Shown here: piece after piece, positions 46,086 through 55,906 of the stretch
How positions within the stretch are numbered: position 1 is the first letter of the stretch
Layout of the letters: every line of letters starts with the position of its first letter
NCBI RefSeq assembly: GCF_016918035.1
Contig: NZ_JAERWK010000005.1
Coordinates: forward strand, 203,905-267,904
Direction of reading: 5' to 3'
DNA length: 64,000 nucleotides
Origin: Nakamurella leprariae
Lineage (GTDB): Bacteria; Actinomycetota; Actinomycetes; Mycobacteriales; Nakamurellaceae
Position numbers and translations under genes: made by a program
Notes under the pieces: model-generated
What the model was told of the DNA's origin: nothing
The model's database searches: none
Seen by the model: the letters and a program-made list of their open reading frames with translations, nothing else

Positions 46086-48008
46086 TCACTGCCGCAGCAT
46101 CGGCCGCAGCGTCTCCAGCACACTCACGTCGTCGATCGTCGAGGGCACCGGCTCGTCGGCGCCGTCGGCGATGCCGCGCATGGTCCGGCGCAGGATCTTC
46201 CCCGAGCGGGTCTTGGGCAGGCCCGGCACCACCAGCACCTCGCGCAGCGCGGCCACCGCCCCGATCCGGTCCCGGACCAGTTGCACCAGCTCGGCCTGCA
46301 GCCGCTGTTCGTAGCCGGGCTCGGAGGTGTCCACACTGGACTTCAGCACCACGAAACCACGCGGCACCTGCCCCTTGAGCGCATCGGACACCCCGATGAC
46401 GGCGCACTCGGCCACGTCCGGGTGGGAGGCCAGCACCTCCTCCATCCCGCCGGTGGAGAGCCGGTGTCCGGCAACGTTGATCACGTCATCGGTGCGCCCC
46501 ATGACGAAGACGTACCCGTCCTCGTCGAGGTGGCCGCCGTCGCCGGACAGGTAGTAGCCGTCGAACGCGGACAGGTACGAGCGGACGAACCGCTCGTCGT
46601 CCTGCCACACGGTGAGCAGCGCGCCGGGCGGCAGCGGGAGCTTGGCCACGATGGCTCCGTCCTCGCCGGCCGGGACGCGTCCACCCTGCCCGTCCAGCAC
46701 CTGGATGTCCCAGCCCGGCATGGGCAGGGTGGGCGATCCGGGCTTGATCGGCAGCAGTCCGACACCGGCCGGGTCGGCCGCGATGGGCCAGCCCGTCTCG
46801 GTCTGCCACCAGTTGTCGATGACCGGGATGTCGAGCAGTTCGGTGGCCCAGCGGTGGGTCTCGGGATCGAGCCGCTCGCCGGCCAGGAACAGGTACCGCA
46901 GGCTGCTCAGGTCATACCGGCCCGCGAGCGCACCGGATGGGTCGTCCTTCTTGATGGCCCGGAACGCGGTCGGCGCGGTGAACATCGTCCGGACCCGGTG
47001 CTCGGCCACCACCCGCCAGAACTGGCCGGCGTCCGGCGTGCCCACCGGCTTGCCCTCGTAGATCACCGTCGTCGCCCCGGCCAGCAGCGGTGCGTAGACG
47101 CAGTACGAGTGGCCGACCACCCAGCCGACATCGGATGCGGTGAACATCGTCTGGCCGACCCCGACGTCGTAGATGCCGCGCATCGTCCAGGCCAGCGCGG
47201 TGGCGTAGCCGCCGCTGTCCCGGACCACGCCCTTGGGCTTCCCGGTGGTGCCGGAGGTGTAGAGGATGTAGAGCGGATCGGACGAGGCCACCGGCACCGG
47301 GTCGGCGGGCGTCGCGCCGGTCATCGCCTGCTCCCAGTCGTGCTCGGCGCCGGTCAGCTCGGCCGGGGACTGCGGCCGCTGCAGGACCACCGTCGCGTCG
47401 GGGGTGTGGCCGGCCAGCGCGATGGCCTCCCGCACCATCGGCACGTAGGGCAGGACGCGGCTCACTTCGATGCCGCAGGACGCGGTCACGATCACCTTCG
47501 GGGTGGCGTCGTCGATGCGCAGAGCCAGCTCCCGCGGCGCGAAGCCGCCGAAGACCACCGAGTGGATCGCCCCGAGCCGGGCGCAGGCGAGCATGGCGAC
47601 GACCGCCTCGGGGATCATCGGCAGGTAGATCACCACCCGGTCGCCCCGCTCGACGCCCAGCCCGCGCAGCACCCCGGCGAACCGGCTGACCTGGTCGAGC
47701 AGGTCGGCGTAGGTGATGGACCGCTGGGTGCCGGTCACCGGGGAATCGTGCACGACGGCCACCTGATCACCGCGACCGGCGGCCACGTGCCGGTCGACGG
47801 CGTTCGCGCAGACGTTCAGCCGACCGCCCGGGAACCAGCGGAAGAACGGTGCCTGCGTGTCGTCCAGCGCCCGCTCCGGAGGGGTGTCCCAGTCCAGCGT
47901 CCGGGCAGCGTCCAGCCAGAAGGTCTCGGGATCCTGCAGGCTCAGCGCGTGCAGGGCCCGGTAGTCCCCGGTGTCGGCCCTGTGGTCCTGACCGGTGTCC
48001 TCACCCAT
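46086..48008 (-). CDS. prpE: Propionyl-CoA synthetase-like acyl-CoA ligase
   Basis: This 640-residue acyl-CoA synthetase has ILYTSGTTGKPKGVVRDSGG near residue 250, the PrpE/ACSS3 version of the AMP-binding loop. The DNWWQTETGWPI block and the C-terminal TRSGKILRRTMRG with the catalytic Lys (near 602) follow. It makes propionyl-CoA, and likely acetyl-CoA, through an acyl-AMP. The gene is single, with no adjacent methylcitrate genes. The 304 bp upstream to the drrA-like gene hold a possible -10 TACGGT (48203-48208) for the divergent exporter and nothing else clear. Confidence 0.9.
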   Translation of the reverse strand: MGEDTGQDHRADTGDYRALHALSLQDPETFWLDAARTLDWDTPPERALDDTQAPFFRWFPGGRLNVCANAVDRHVAAGRGDQVAVVHDSPVTGTQRSITYADLLDQVSRFAGVLRGLGVERGDRVVIYLPMIPEAVVAMLACARLGAIHSVVFGGFAPRELALRIDDATPKVIVTASCGIEVSRVLPYVPMVREAIALAGHTPDATVVLQRPQSPAELTGAEHDWEQAMTGATPADPVPVASSDPLYILYTSGTTGKPKGVVRDSGGYATALAWTMRGIYDVGVGQTMFTASDVGWVVGHSYCVYAPLLAGATTVIYEGKPVGTPDAGQFWRVVAEHRVRTMFTAPTAFRAIKKDDPSGALAGRYDLSSLRYLFLAGERLDPETHRWATELLDIPVIDNWWQTETGWPIAADPAGVGLLPIKPGSPTLPMPGWDIQVLDGQGGRVPAGEDGAIVAKLPLPPGALLTVWQDDERFVRSYLSAFDGYYLSGDGGHLDEDGYVFVMGRTDDVINVAGHRLSTGGMEEVLASHPDVAECAVIGVSDALKGQVPRGFVVLKSSVDTSEPGYEQRLQAELVQLVRDRIGAVAALREVLVVPGLPKTRSGKILRRTMRGIADGADEPVPSTIDDVSVLETLRPMLRQ

Positions 48009-48312
48009 GATCGACCCCTTCGCGACGGTGCGAGCTGGTGCGCGATCAGGCTAGCCAAGGCGATCACTCATGGCGCGTACGGACTCAGGTAACCGCACTG
48101 CCGGCAGCGCATGGCCTGGATCTCCCACCTGTCCCGCCCAGGACTCCCAGGATCCTGTCGGCACCGTCGTCCAATTCCCTCGACGGCCATCTCCGTGCCT
48201 CGTACGGTGCTGAGTGTCTCCCGAGCGATGAGTCCGGGTGGCCGTGCAGGTCCACTCCCCGACACCCGCCCGTGAGGCGCCGGCCCGACTCGTCGATCGG
48301 AGACCACCCGTC

Positions 48313-49359
48313 ATGACCGCACCACCCGCCATCCAGGCCGAGGGCCTCATCAAGGTGTTCGGCAGCAACCGTGCCGTGGACGGCGTCGACCTGACCGTCG
48401 GATCCGGGACCGTCTACGGGCTGCTCGGCCCGAACGGTGCCGGCAAGACGACGGTGGTGAAGATGCTCGCCACGCTGCTGCGGCCGGACGGCGGCGAGGC
48501 CCAGGTGTTCGGCCGCGACGTCCGGCGCGAGGCCGACCACGTCCGGGAACTGATCAGTCTCACCGGGCAGTACGCCTCGGTCGACGAGGACCTCACCGGC
48601 ACCGAGAACCTGGTGCTGCTGGGGCGGCTGCTCGGCGCCGGCAAGCGGGCCGCCCGGAACCGGTCGGCCCAGCTGCTGGAGGCGTTCGGGTTGACCGAGG
48701 CCGCCGACCGGCAGGTCAAGCAGTACTCCGGAGGCATGCGGCGGCGGATCGACATCGCCGCCAGCATCCTGTCCACGCCCAAGCTGCTGTTCCTGGACGA
48801 GCCGACCACCGGCCTCGATCCGCGCAGCCGCAACCAGGTCTGGGAGATCGTCCGGGCCGTGGTGGCCCAGGGCACCACCGTGCTGCTGACCACCCAGTAC
48901 CTGGACGAGGCCGACCAGCTCGCGTCGCGCATCGCCGTCATCGACCACGGCACGGTGATCGCCGAGGGCACCAAGGGTGAGCTCAAGGCGTCGGTCGGAC
49001 TGGGCACCGTGCACGTCCGGCTGCGGGACGCCGACCGCCGGGCCGAGGCCGCCGAGGTGCTCGAGCGGGTGCTCGGTTCGGAGGTCACCCTGGACGCCGA
49101 TCCCGTCGCCGTCACGGCCCGCATCGGCGAGCGCGACACGGGTGGCCCGGGCGCCGTCGTCGAGGGCACCCCGGTCACCGAACTGGCCGCCGAGCAGGCC
49201 GCCCTGGCCCTCACCGAGCTGGCCCGCGCCGGCATCGTCGTCGACACCTTCTCGCTCGGACAGCCGAGCCTGGACGAGGTGTTCCTGGCCCTCACCGACC
49301 ATCCCGCCTCGGATCGATCCGTCGACGCCGAGGCGACCGAGCAGGGAGCTGCGGCATGA
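48313..49359 (+). CDS. DrrA-like ABC exporter ATPase
   Basis: This 348-residue ATPase has Walker [10 protein letters not shown] (39-47), [17 protein letters not shown], Walker [14 protein letters not shown], and the extended C-terminal region (~225-348) typical of DrrA proteins for daunorubicin-type resistance. It overlaps the permease by four bases (ATGA). DrrAB pairs export hydrophobic drugs or lipids; the substrate here is unknown. ATG 48313 is preferred to upstream in-frame starts. Confidence 0.9.
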   Translation: MTAPPAIQAEGLIKVFGSNRAVDGVDLTVGSGTVYGLLGPNGAGKTTVVKMLATLLRPDGGEAQVFGRDVRREADHVRELISLTGQYASVDEDLTGTENLVLLGRLLGAGKRAARNRSAQLLEAFGLTEAADRQVKQYSGGMRRRIDIAASILSTPKLLFLDEPTTGLDPRSRNQVWEIVRAVVAQGTTVLLTTQYLDEADQLASRIAVIDHGTVIAEGTKGELKASVGLGTVHVRLRDADRRAEAAEVLERVLGSEVTLDADPVAVTARIGERDTGGPGAVVEGTPVTELAAEQAALALTELARAGIVVDTFSLGQPSLDEVFLALTDHPASDRSVDAEATEQGAAA

Positions 49360-50225
49360 CCACCACCGAACGCGGCACCGACACGACGGCGATCTCGGCC
49401 GAGGCCCTGGAGCGGGGGTTCGACTCGAGCCGGCTGTCCGGCGTGCTGTCGGCCACCGAACGACCGCCGCGGCCGAGCGGGCTGTCGTCGTCGATCACCT
49501 TCGGCTGGCGGGCCGTGCTGAAGATCAAGCACGTCCCCGAGCAGCTGTTCGACGTCACCCTGTTCCCGATCATGATGACGTTGATGTTCACGTACCTCTT
49601 CGGAGGTGCGCTGGCCGGTTCGACCACCGAGTACCTGCAGTACTTCCTGCCGGGCATCCTGGTCGCCAGCATCGCGATGATCACCATGTACACCGGCGTC
49701 GCGGTGAACACCGACATCGCCAAGGGCGTCTTCGACCGGTTCCGCACCCTGCCGATGTGGCGGCCGGCGCCGATGGTCGGCTACCTGCTCGGCGACCTGT
49801 TCCGGTACGTCATCGCCTCGGTGGTCATCGTGGTGATGGGTCTGATCCTGGGCTACCGGCCGGCCGGCGGCGTGGTGGGCGTGCTGGCCGGGGTGCTCGT
49901 GCTGCTGGTGTTCTGCTTCGCCTTCTCCTGGGTGTGGACGATGTTCGGCCTGCTGCTGCGGTCGGAGAAGTCGGTGATGGGCGTCAGCATGATGGTGCTG
50001 ATGCCGCTGACCTTCCTGTCCAGCGTGTACGTCGACCCCTCGACCATGCCGGGGTGGCTGCAGGCGTTCGTCAAGGTCAACCCGGTCACCCACGTCGCCG
50101 ACGCGGTCCGCGCCACCATGAGCGGGGTCTGGGACGGCAGCGCCCTGCTCTGGGTCGCGGTCTGGACGGTCGCGCTCACCGTCGTCTTCGGGACCTGGAC
50201 GATGCGGCTCTACAACCGCACGTGA
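49356..50225 (+). CDS. DrrB-like ABC-2 permease
   Basis: This 289-residue ABC-2 permease has six hydrophobic helices, ending with [12 protein letters not shown], and a ~45-residue polar N-terminal tail. The segment [25 protein letters not shown] is the conserved ABC-2 amphipathic loop. It pairs with the ATPase gene it overlaps. Confidence 0.88.
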   Translation: MTTTERGTDTTAISAEALERGFDSSRLSGVLSATERPPRPSGLSSSITFGWRAVLKIKHVPEQLFDVTLFPIMMTLMFTYLFGGALAGSTTEYLQYFLPGILVASIAMITMYTGVAVNTDIAKGVFDRFRTLPMWRPAPMVGYLLGDLFRYVIASVVIVVMGLILGYRPAGGVVGVLAGVLVLLVFCFAFSWVWTMFGLLLRSEKSVMGVSMMVLMPLTFLSSVYVDPSTMPGWLQAFVKVNPVTHVADAVRATMSGVWDGSALLWVAVWTVALTVVFGTWTMRLYNRT

Positions 50226-50310
50226 GGCCGGCCGGCAGCCGCACGCGGCACACTGGATGGGTTGCCCGTCGCAGGCAGCCCCGCACCCGTCCAGCAGGAA
50301 GAGCCGCACC

Positions 50311-51975
50311 GTGACCGACGGACCGTTGATCGTCCAGTCCGACAAGACGCTGTTGCTGGAGGTCGGGCACGCCGACGCCCCGGCGGCGCGGGCCCAGATC
50401 GCCCCGTTCGCCGAGCTGGAACGCTCCCCCGAGCACATCCACACCTACCGGATCACCCCGCTGGCGCTGTGGAACGCGCGCGCCGCGGGCCACGACGCCG
50501 AGCAGGTGGTGGACGCGCTGGTCCGCTGGTCGCGGTTCGCGGTGCCGCAGGCGCTGCTGGTCGATGTGGTCGAGACGATGAGCCGGTACGGCCGGCTGGT
50601 GCTGCAGTCACACCCGACGCAGGGTCTGATCCTGATCTCCCGGGACCGCGCGGTGCTGGAGGAGATCCTGCGGCACAAGAAGATCGCCCCGATGCTGGGA
50701 GCCCGGATCGACCAGGACACCATCGCCGTCCACCCGTCGGAGCGGGGTCACCTCAAGCAGGCGCTGCTCAAGGTCGGCTGGCCGGCCGAGGACGAGGCCG
50801 GCTACGTCGACGGTGAGGCACACCCCATCGAGCTGGCGCCCGACGGCTGGGAGCTGCGGCCGTACCAGGCCGAGGCGGTGCAGGGCTTCTGGGCCGGCGG
50901 GTCCGGCGTGGTGGTGCTGCCCTGCGGTGCCGGCAAGACGCTGGTCGGTGCGGCAGCCATGGCCGAGGCGGCGGCGACCACGCTCATCCTGGTCACCAAC
51001 ACCGTCTCCGGTCGGCAATGGAAACGAGAACTGGTAGCGAGAACCACATTGACCGAGGAGGAGATCGGCGAGTACTCCGGCGAGCGCAAGGAGATCCGCC
51101 CGATCACCATCGCCACGTACCAGGTGATGACCCGGCGGTCCAAGGGCGAGTACAAGCACCTGGACCTGTTCGACTCACGCGACTGGGGCTTGATCATCTA
51201 CGACGAGGTGCACCTGCTGCCGGCACCGGTGTTCCGGATGACGGCCGACCTGCAGTCCCGCCGCCGGCTCGGGCTGACCGCCACCCTGGTGCGCGAGGAC
51301 GGCCGCGAGGGCGACGTGTTCTCGCTCATCGGACCGAAGCGGTACGACGCCCCGTGGAAGGACATCGAGGGCCAGGGCTGGATCGCACCGGCCGAGTGCA
51401 CCGAGGTCCGGGTGACCATGACCGACGCCGAGCGACTGTCCTACGCCACGGCCGAGCCGGAGGAACGGTACAAGATCGCCGCCACGGCCCGGACGAAACT
51501 GCCGGTGGTGCGCCAGATCCTGGCCCAGCACCCGGACGAGCTCACCCTGGTCATCGGCGCCTACCTGGACCAGCTCGACGAGCTCGGCCGCGAGCTGGAC
51601 GCCCCGGTCATCCAGGGGTCCACCACGAACCGGGAGCGGGAGAAGCTGTTCGACGCGTTCCGCTCCGGCGAGATCCGCACCCTGGTCGTGTCCAAGGTGG
51701 CCAACTTCTCCATCGACCTGCCCGAGGCCTCGGTGGCGATCCAGGTGTCGGGCACGTTCGGCTCCCGTCAGGAGGAGGCGCAGCGACTGGGCCGGTTGCT
51801 GCGACCCAAGGGCGACGGCAAGCAGGCGCACTTCTACTCGGTCGTCTCGCGGGACACGCTGGACACCGACTACGCCGCGCACCGGCAGCGCTTCCTGGCC
51901 GAGCAGGGCTACGCGTACCGCATCGTCGACGCCGACGACCTGCTCGGCCCGGCGGTGCCGGACGCCGGCGAGTAG
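50311..51975 (+). CDS. xpb: XPB/Rad25-type DNA helicase
   Basis: This 554-residue SF2 helicase has the XPB damage-recognition and thumb features. Walker A is GAGKT (206-210), DEVH lies at 298-301, and the RED motif at 328-330. The N-terminal ~180 residues form the actinobacterial XPB-N region. It unwinds 3' to 5' and takes part in repair or transcription. GTG 50311 starts after CAGGAAGAG. In mycobacteria its gene sits next to the helicase-associated gene found here at 28499. Confidence 0.93.
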   Translation: MTDGPLIVQSDKTLLLEVGHADAPAARAQIAPFAELERSPEHIHTYRITPLALWNARAAGHDAEQVVDALVRWSRFAVPQALLVDVVETMSRYGRLVLQSHPTQGLILISRDRAVLEEILRHKKIAPMLGARIDQDTIAVHPSERGHLKQALLKVGWPAEDEAGYVDGEAHPIELAPDGWELRPYQAEAVQGFWAGGSGVVVLPCGAGKTLVGAAAMAEAAATTLILVTNTVSGRQWKRELVARTTLTEEEIGEYSGERKEIRPITIATYQVMTRRSKGEYKHLDLFDSRDWGLIIYDEVHLLPAPVFRMTADLQSRRRLGLTATLVREDGREGDVFSLIGPKRYDAPWKDIEGQGWIAPAECTEVRVTMTDAERLSYATAEPEERYKIAATARTKLPVVRQILAQHPDELTLVIGAYLDQLDELGRELDAPVIQGSTTNREREKLFDAFRSGEIRTLVVSKVANFSIDLPEASVAIQVSGTFGSRQEEAQRLGRLLRPKGDGKQAHFYSVVSRDTLDTDYAAHRQRFLAEQGYAYRIVDADDLLGPAVPDAGE

Positions 51976-51978
51976 GCG

Positions 51979-53253
51979 GTGCGCGGGGCGCGACGGATCG
52001 CAGCGGCCGGCCTGGTCGCCGTGCTCGCGGTCGTCTCGGTGGCGGGTTGCACGTCGACGCCGGAGCTGACGCCGAGTACCGGCATGGCAACGAGCAGCGA
52101 CGCGGTCCGTCCGACGTCGTCGGCCCTGATCACCCCGGTGACGCCGAACGGATTGCTGACCGGACCGGGGGTCACCGCCACCACCGTCGCGCTGGGGGTG
52201 CTCGTCGACCCGGACCGCGACCGCGGGTTCACCGACGGGGTACGGCTCTGGCAGCAGGTGGTGAACAGCACCGGTGGCGTGTGCGGCCGCACCGTGACGC
52301 TGGCGACGAACGGCACCGGTGGCGTGCCGGCCGACCCGGCGCAGGCGTACCCGGTCATCGGGCGGCAGGTGCTCGGCCTGGTCGCGTTGGGACCGGCCGA
52401 CCCCGGCACCTCCTGGCTGGACGACGCCGCGGCCGACCAGATCCCCACAGTGGTGCCGTCCGGTGCGGATGCCCAACTGGGACCGGACCGCCCGGTGGTG
52501 GTCGGGGCTACCGCCGGCGTGCAGCTGATCAACACGCTGGCCTACCTGGCGGCCCAGGGCACGCTCCCCGACGGTGGGCGTCTCGGCGTGGTCGGCGACG
52601 GCAGCCCCGAGAGCGACGACGCGCTGGCCGGACTGCGGTGGTGGGCGGCCGACCACGACGTGGACGTCATGGTGCGCGCGTCGGACGAGCCGCTGGACGG
52701 CGCGATCTGGACCGGCGTCCCGGTGGTGGTCTCGCTGGCCGGACCGCAGCCGACCGGGCAGGTGCTCGAGACGGTGCCCGCCGACACGATGGTGATCACC
52801 GGGGTGGACGGGTACCGGCCCGACGTCTGGTCCGAGGCGGCCCGCGCCGCCGTCGACCGGGTCGTGGTCATGACCCCGGTGCCCGCGTACGGATCCGACC
52901 AGCCCCGCGCCGCCGACGTCATGGCCTGGTACCAGGCCGCCGGCGGCACCGCCCCCGGCGCCCGACTGCTGAGCGGTTTCGGCACCGCGCAGGTCTGGGG
53001 CCGGATGCTGCTGGACATGTGCGAGGACGCCGACCTGACCCGGTCCGCCGCCTGGCGCGCGGTGGCGACGATGGGGCCGGCCCCGTCCGACTCGCTGTTC
53101 GGCGCCGTCGAGCTGAGCCGGGTGCTCGGCGGGCGACCGGCCACGGTCGTCTCCGCGCTGGCCCGGGGCGATCTGGACGCGCCGGCGCAGCTGACCCCGT
53201 TGACCTGGCTGGGCGCCGCGGAGGACGTCGAGAGGTACCTGACCCAGCGGTGA
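51979..53253 (+). CDS. Periplasmic-binding-like lipoprotein (peripla_BP_6 type)
   Basis: This 424-residue lipoprotein has a signal with lipobox VAGC and a Leu-binding-protein-like fold: VALGVLVDPDRDRGFTDGVRLWQQVVN, VLGLVALGPADPGTSW and GVGDGSP-like VVGDGSPESDD. It starts at GTG three bases after the XPB stop. No transporter gene accompanies it, so it may be a sensor or orphan binding protein. Confidence 0.75.
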   Translation: MRGARRIAAAGLVAVLAVVSVAGCTSTPELTPSTGMATSSDAVRPTSSALITPVTPNGLLTGPGVTATTVALGVLVDPDRDRGFTDGVRLWQQVVNSTGGVCGRTVTLATNGTGGVPADPAQAYPVIGRQVLGLVALGPADPGTSWLDDAAADQIPTVVPSGADAQLGPDRPVVVGATAGVQLINTLAYLAAQGTLPDGGRLGVVGDGSPESDDALAGLRWWAADHDVDVMVRASDEPLDGAIWTGVPVVVSLAGPQPTGQVLETVPADTMVITGVDGYRPDVWSEAARAAVDRVVVMTPVPAYGSDQPRAADVMAWYQAAGGTAPGARLLSGFGTAQVWGRMLLDMCEDADLTRSAAWRAVATMGPAPSDSLFGAVELSRVLGGRPATVVSALARGDLDAPAQLTPLTWLGAAEDVERYLTQR

Positions 53254-53353
53254 CACTGTGATCCAGCTCTCTCGGCGCGGCTGATCGGAACACTCCCGCG
53301 GAGCCACGGGTTGCGCCGGAGGTCCGACCCTTCCGCTCGCTGAGGAGTTGCCC

Positions 53354-54295
53354 ATGGTCGCGCTCGGCACCACCGGTCTCGACGTCTTCCCACTGTCGCT
53401 CGGCGGCAACGTCTTCGGCTGGACCTCCGACCAGGAGACCTCGTTCCGCGTCCTGGACGAGTTCCTCGACGGCGGCGGCAACTTCATCGACACGGCCGAC
53501 GCGTACTCGCAGTGGGCGCCGGGCAACGTCGGCGGTGAGTCCGAGACCATCCTGGGCGAGTGGCTGACCAGCCGCGGGGTGCGGGACCGGATCGTGCTGG
53601 CCACCAAGGTGAGCGCACTGAGCACGGCCAAGGGACTGTCCGCCGGCACCATCGAGCGCGCCGTGGAGGACTCGCTGCGCCGGCTGCAGACCGACGTCAT
53701 CGACCTGTACTGGGCGCACTACGACGATGCGGACACGCCGCTCGAGGAGACCGTCGCCGCGTTCGACCGGCTCGTCCGGGCGGGCAAGGTCCGTGCTCTG
53801 GGCGCGTCCAACTTCACCGCCGACCGGCTCGAGCAGGCCCTCAAGATCGCCGACAGCACCGGCACTGCGCGCTATCTCGCGCTGCAGCCGCACTACAACC
53901 TGGTCGAGCGGGGCATCGAGGACGACCTGCTGCCGCTGGCCCAGCGGTACGGGCTGGCCACGGTGCCCTACTACGCGCTGGCCAGCGGGTTCCTGACCGG
54001 CAAGTACCGCGCAGACGGCTCGGCCGGCAGCGGTGGGGACAGCCCGCGGGCCGGCGCCGCCCGCAAGTACCTGGATGGCCGCGGCCGCGCCGTACTGCCC
54101 GCGCTGGACGAGGTGGCCGCCGAGACCGGCGCCTCGGTGACCGCGGTGTCGCTGGCCTGGCTGCGGACCCGGCCCACCGTCGTCGCCCCCATCGCCAGTG
54201 CCCGGGTGCCCGAGCAGGTCGCCGACCTGCTGGCCGGAGCCCGGCTGGAGCTGACGCCGGCGCAGGCGCAGCGGCTCACCGACGCGTCGGCCTGA
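53354..54295 (+). CDS. Aldo/keto reductase
   Basis: This 313-residue TIM-barrel NADPH enzyme has the catalytic Tyr in NFIDTADAYSQW, the Lys in VLATKVSA, HYDD for His and the C-terminal NADP-binding PTVVAPIASARVPEQV. ATG 53354 has GAGGAG six bases upstream. Its neighbours do not hint at a substrate. A strong hairpin follows the stop. Confidence 0.9.
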   Translation: MVALGTTGLDVFPLSLGGNVFGWTSDQETSFRVLDEFLDGGGNFIDTADAYSQWAPGNVGGESETILGEWLTSRGVRDRIVLATKVSALSTAKGLSAGTIERAVEDSLRRLQTDVIDLYWAHYDDADTPLEETVAAFDRLVRAGKVRALGASNFTADRLEQALKIADSTGTARYLALQPHYNLVERGIEDDLLPLAQRYGLATVPYYALASGFLTGKYRADGSAGSGGDSPRAGAARKYLDGRGRAVLPALDEVAAETGASVTAVSLAWLRTRPTVVAPIASARVPEQVADLLAGARLELTPAQAQRLTDASA

Positions 54296-54299
54296 CGAC

Positions 54300-54338
54300 C
54301 CGGAGCCCCGGGCCGATGACTCCGGTCCGGGGCTCCGG
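54300..54338. terminator. Hairpin after the aldo/keto reductase gene
   Basis: CCGGAGCCCCGG (54300-54311) pairs perfectly with CCGGGGCTCCGG (54327-54338) across a 15-nt loop, five bases after the stop codon. No T-run follows. It lies upstream of the PhnB-like gene. Confidence 0.7.
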
Positions 54339-54381
54339 TCTGTCCTGGTGTCGGCGTTCCTTCGTCCACCAGGAGTCAGCG

Positions 54382-54858
54382 ATGACCAGCATCACCCCGT
54401 GTCTGTGGTTCAACGGCCGCGCCGAGGAGGCCGCCGAGCTCTACGTCAGCCTGTTCCCGGACTCGAAGATCCTCTCGGTGTCCCGCTACCCGGAGGGGAC
54501 GCCGATGCCGGCCGGGGAGGCGATGACCGTCGACTTCCAGGTGGCCGGCCAGCCGATCCAGATCCTGAACGGCGGCCCCCACTTCCAGCTGGACGAGGCC
54601 TTCTCGCTGTCGGTGACGGTGGACGGTGGACAGTCCGAGGTGGACCGGTTGTGGGACGCCCTCATCGAGGGTGGCGGTGCGCCCAGCCAGTGCGGCTGGC
54701 TCAAGGACCGGTTCGGCGTCTCCTGGCAGATCGTGCCGGCGGAGATGATCCGGCTGCAGAGCGATCCGGATCCGGAGGTCGTCGGCCGGGTCATGCAGGC
54801 CATGTTGACGATGCAGAAGCTGATCGTCTCGGATCTCGAGGCGGCCGCCCGGGGCTGA
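54382..54858 (+). CDS. PhnB-like VOC protein
   Basis: This 158-residue VOC protein begins ITPCLWFNGRAEEAAELYVSLFPDSKI and has FQVAGQPIQILNGGPHF and KDRFGVSWQIVP, the 3-demethylubiquinone-methyltransferase-like/PhnB pattern. AGGAG lies six bases before the ATG. No enzyme activity is established for this group. Its last 68 bases overlap the convergent ion-channel gene. Confidence 0.88.
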   Translation: MTSITPCLWFNGRAEEAAELYVSLFPDSKILSVSRYPEGTPMPAGEAMTVDFQVAGQPIQILNGGPHFQLDEAFSLSVTVDGGQSEVDRLWDALIEGGGAPSQCGWLKDRFGVSWQIVPAEMIRLQSDPDPEVVGRVMQAMLTMQKLIVSDLEAAARG

Positions 54859-55642
54859 TCGCGCGAGCCCGCGGCACCGCGGATCGAGCGCCGGGCAGCC
54901 GGCGATCCCGGGGCGCACGGATGGGCTGCGCCGTCGGGCCGGGCCCGACGACCGGCCGCTGGACGGCCCGGATCTCGCGGGTCAGCTCGTCGACCTGACG
55001 GCGGGTGGCGGCCTGCTCGGCCTCGTCCTCCTGCGCGACCCGCTCGACGATCCACGACGCGATGGTGGCGGTGACCGTCCCGAGCAGGGCGACGCCGCCG
55101 ATCATCAGCACCACCGCGACGCACCGCCCGGTGACGGTCACCGGCGCCCGGTCGCCGTAGCCGACCGTGGTGATGGTGGTGAAGGCCCACCAGATCGCGT
55201 CGCCGAAGGTGTTGATCGTGGCGTCGGGCCGGCCGCGTTCCGCGTCCAGCATGGCCAGGGCGCACAGGTGGATGAGGCCGACCGTGCAGCCGGCCACGTA
55301 GACGATGACGCGTCCCCGCAGTGTGCGGCCGGCGAACCGCTGGAACACCCCGAGCAGGACGACCAGGCGCAACACGCGCAGCGGTCGCAACAGCGGCAGC
55401 GCGACCACGGCGAGGTCCAACAGGTGGTGCAGGAACCACCGACCCCGCTGGTGGGCCAGCAGCAGCCGCCCCGCGTAGTCGACGGCGAACACCACCCAGG
55501 CGACCCAGACCACGACCGCCGCGACGGTCTCCTGCGTGCCGTGCAGATCACCGATGACCTGCCACGACCAGGCGGCCAGGAACGCGAGGGCGGCCGCCAT
55601 GAGCGGCCATTCGGCCAGTCGGTGCCATCGGGCGGCGTCCAT
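54791..55642 (-). CDS. Voltage-gated-type potassium channel
   Basis: This 283-residue protein has about six membrane helices and the potassium filter TVGYGD (159-164). The fourth helix carries basic residues (LLRPLRVLRLVVLLGVFQRFAGR), like a voltage sensor. The cytoplasmic tail (~200-283) is polar and Arg/Pro-rich, its end produced by reading through the PhnB-like gene's 3' part in antisense. ATG 55642 is chosen; an earlier start would add ~10 residues. It lies on the opposite strand to the VOC gene. Confidence 0.85.
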   Translation of the reverse strand: MDAARWHRLAEWPLMAAALAFLAAWSWQVIGDLHGTQETVAAVVVWVAWVVFAVDYAGRLLLAHQRGRWFLHHLLDLAVVALPLLRPLRVLRLVVLLGVFQRFAGRTLRGRVIVYVAGCTVGLIHLCALAMLDAERGRPDATINTFGDAIWWAFTTITTVGYGDRAPVTVTGRCVAVVLMIGGVALLGTVTATIASWIVERVAQEDEAEQAATRRQVDELTREIRAVQRPVVGPGPTAQPIRAPRDRRLPGARSAVPRARAISPGRPPRDPRRSASASSTWPA

Positions 55643-55906
55643 CCGCGAATCATGACAGCGCACGATCATCACCGGCCGGAACGGTCCGCTGCACGGCGCT
55701 GCGCTCGCGGCGTCGGGCGGTGGAGACCGATCGGTCGAGCGTGCGGGCAACTGAGCAGGTGGACGACCGTGCACGCGATCCACGGCGGCAGCATCGAAGT
55801 CGCCCGCGTGCCCATCACCCTCCCCCAGGCGGTCCTGATCGATCCGTCGCTCCGCGACGAGGTGGAGTCGACCTCCGAGTTCTGAGCTCTCCGTCTCAGC
55901 TGATGC

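Noticed and set aside
48068..48307. Minus-strand frame ending MRCRQCGYLSPYAP with a CxxC pair
   Set aside because: The Cys pair is suggestive, but no start signals and no further zinc-like pattern.
55770..55885. Possible 38-codon gene, start GTG, ending in VESTSEF
   Set aside because: No ribosome site and no recognisable family; the 264-bp gap 55643-55906 is best left as intergenic.
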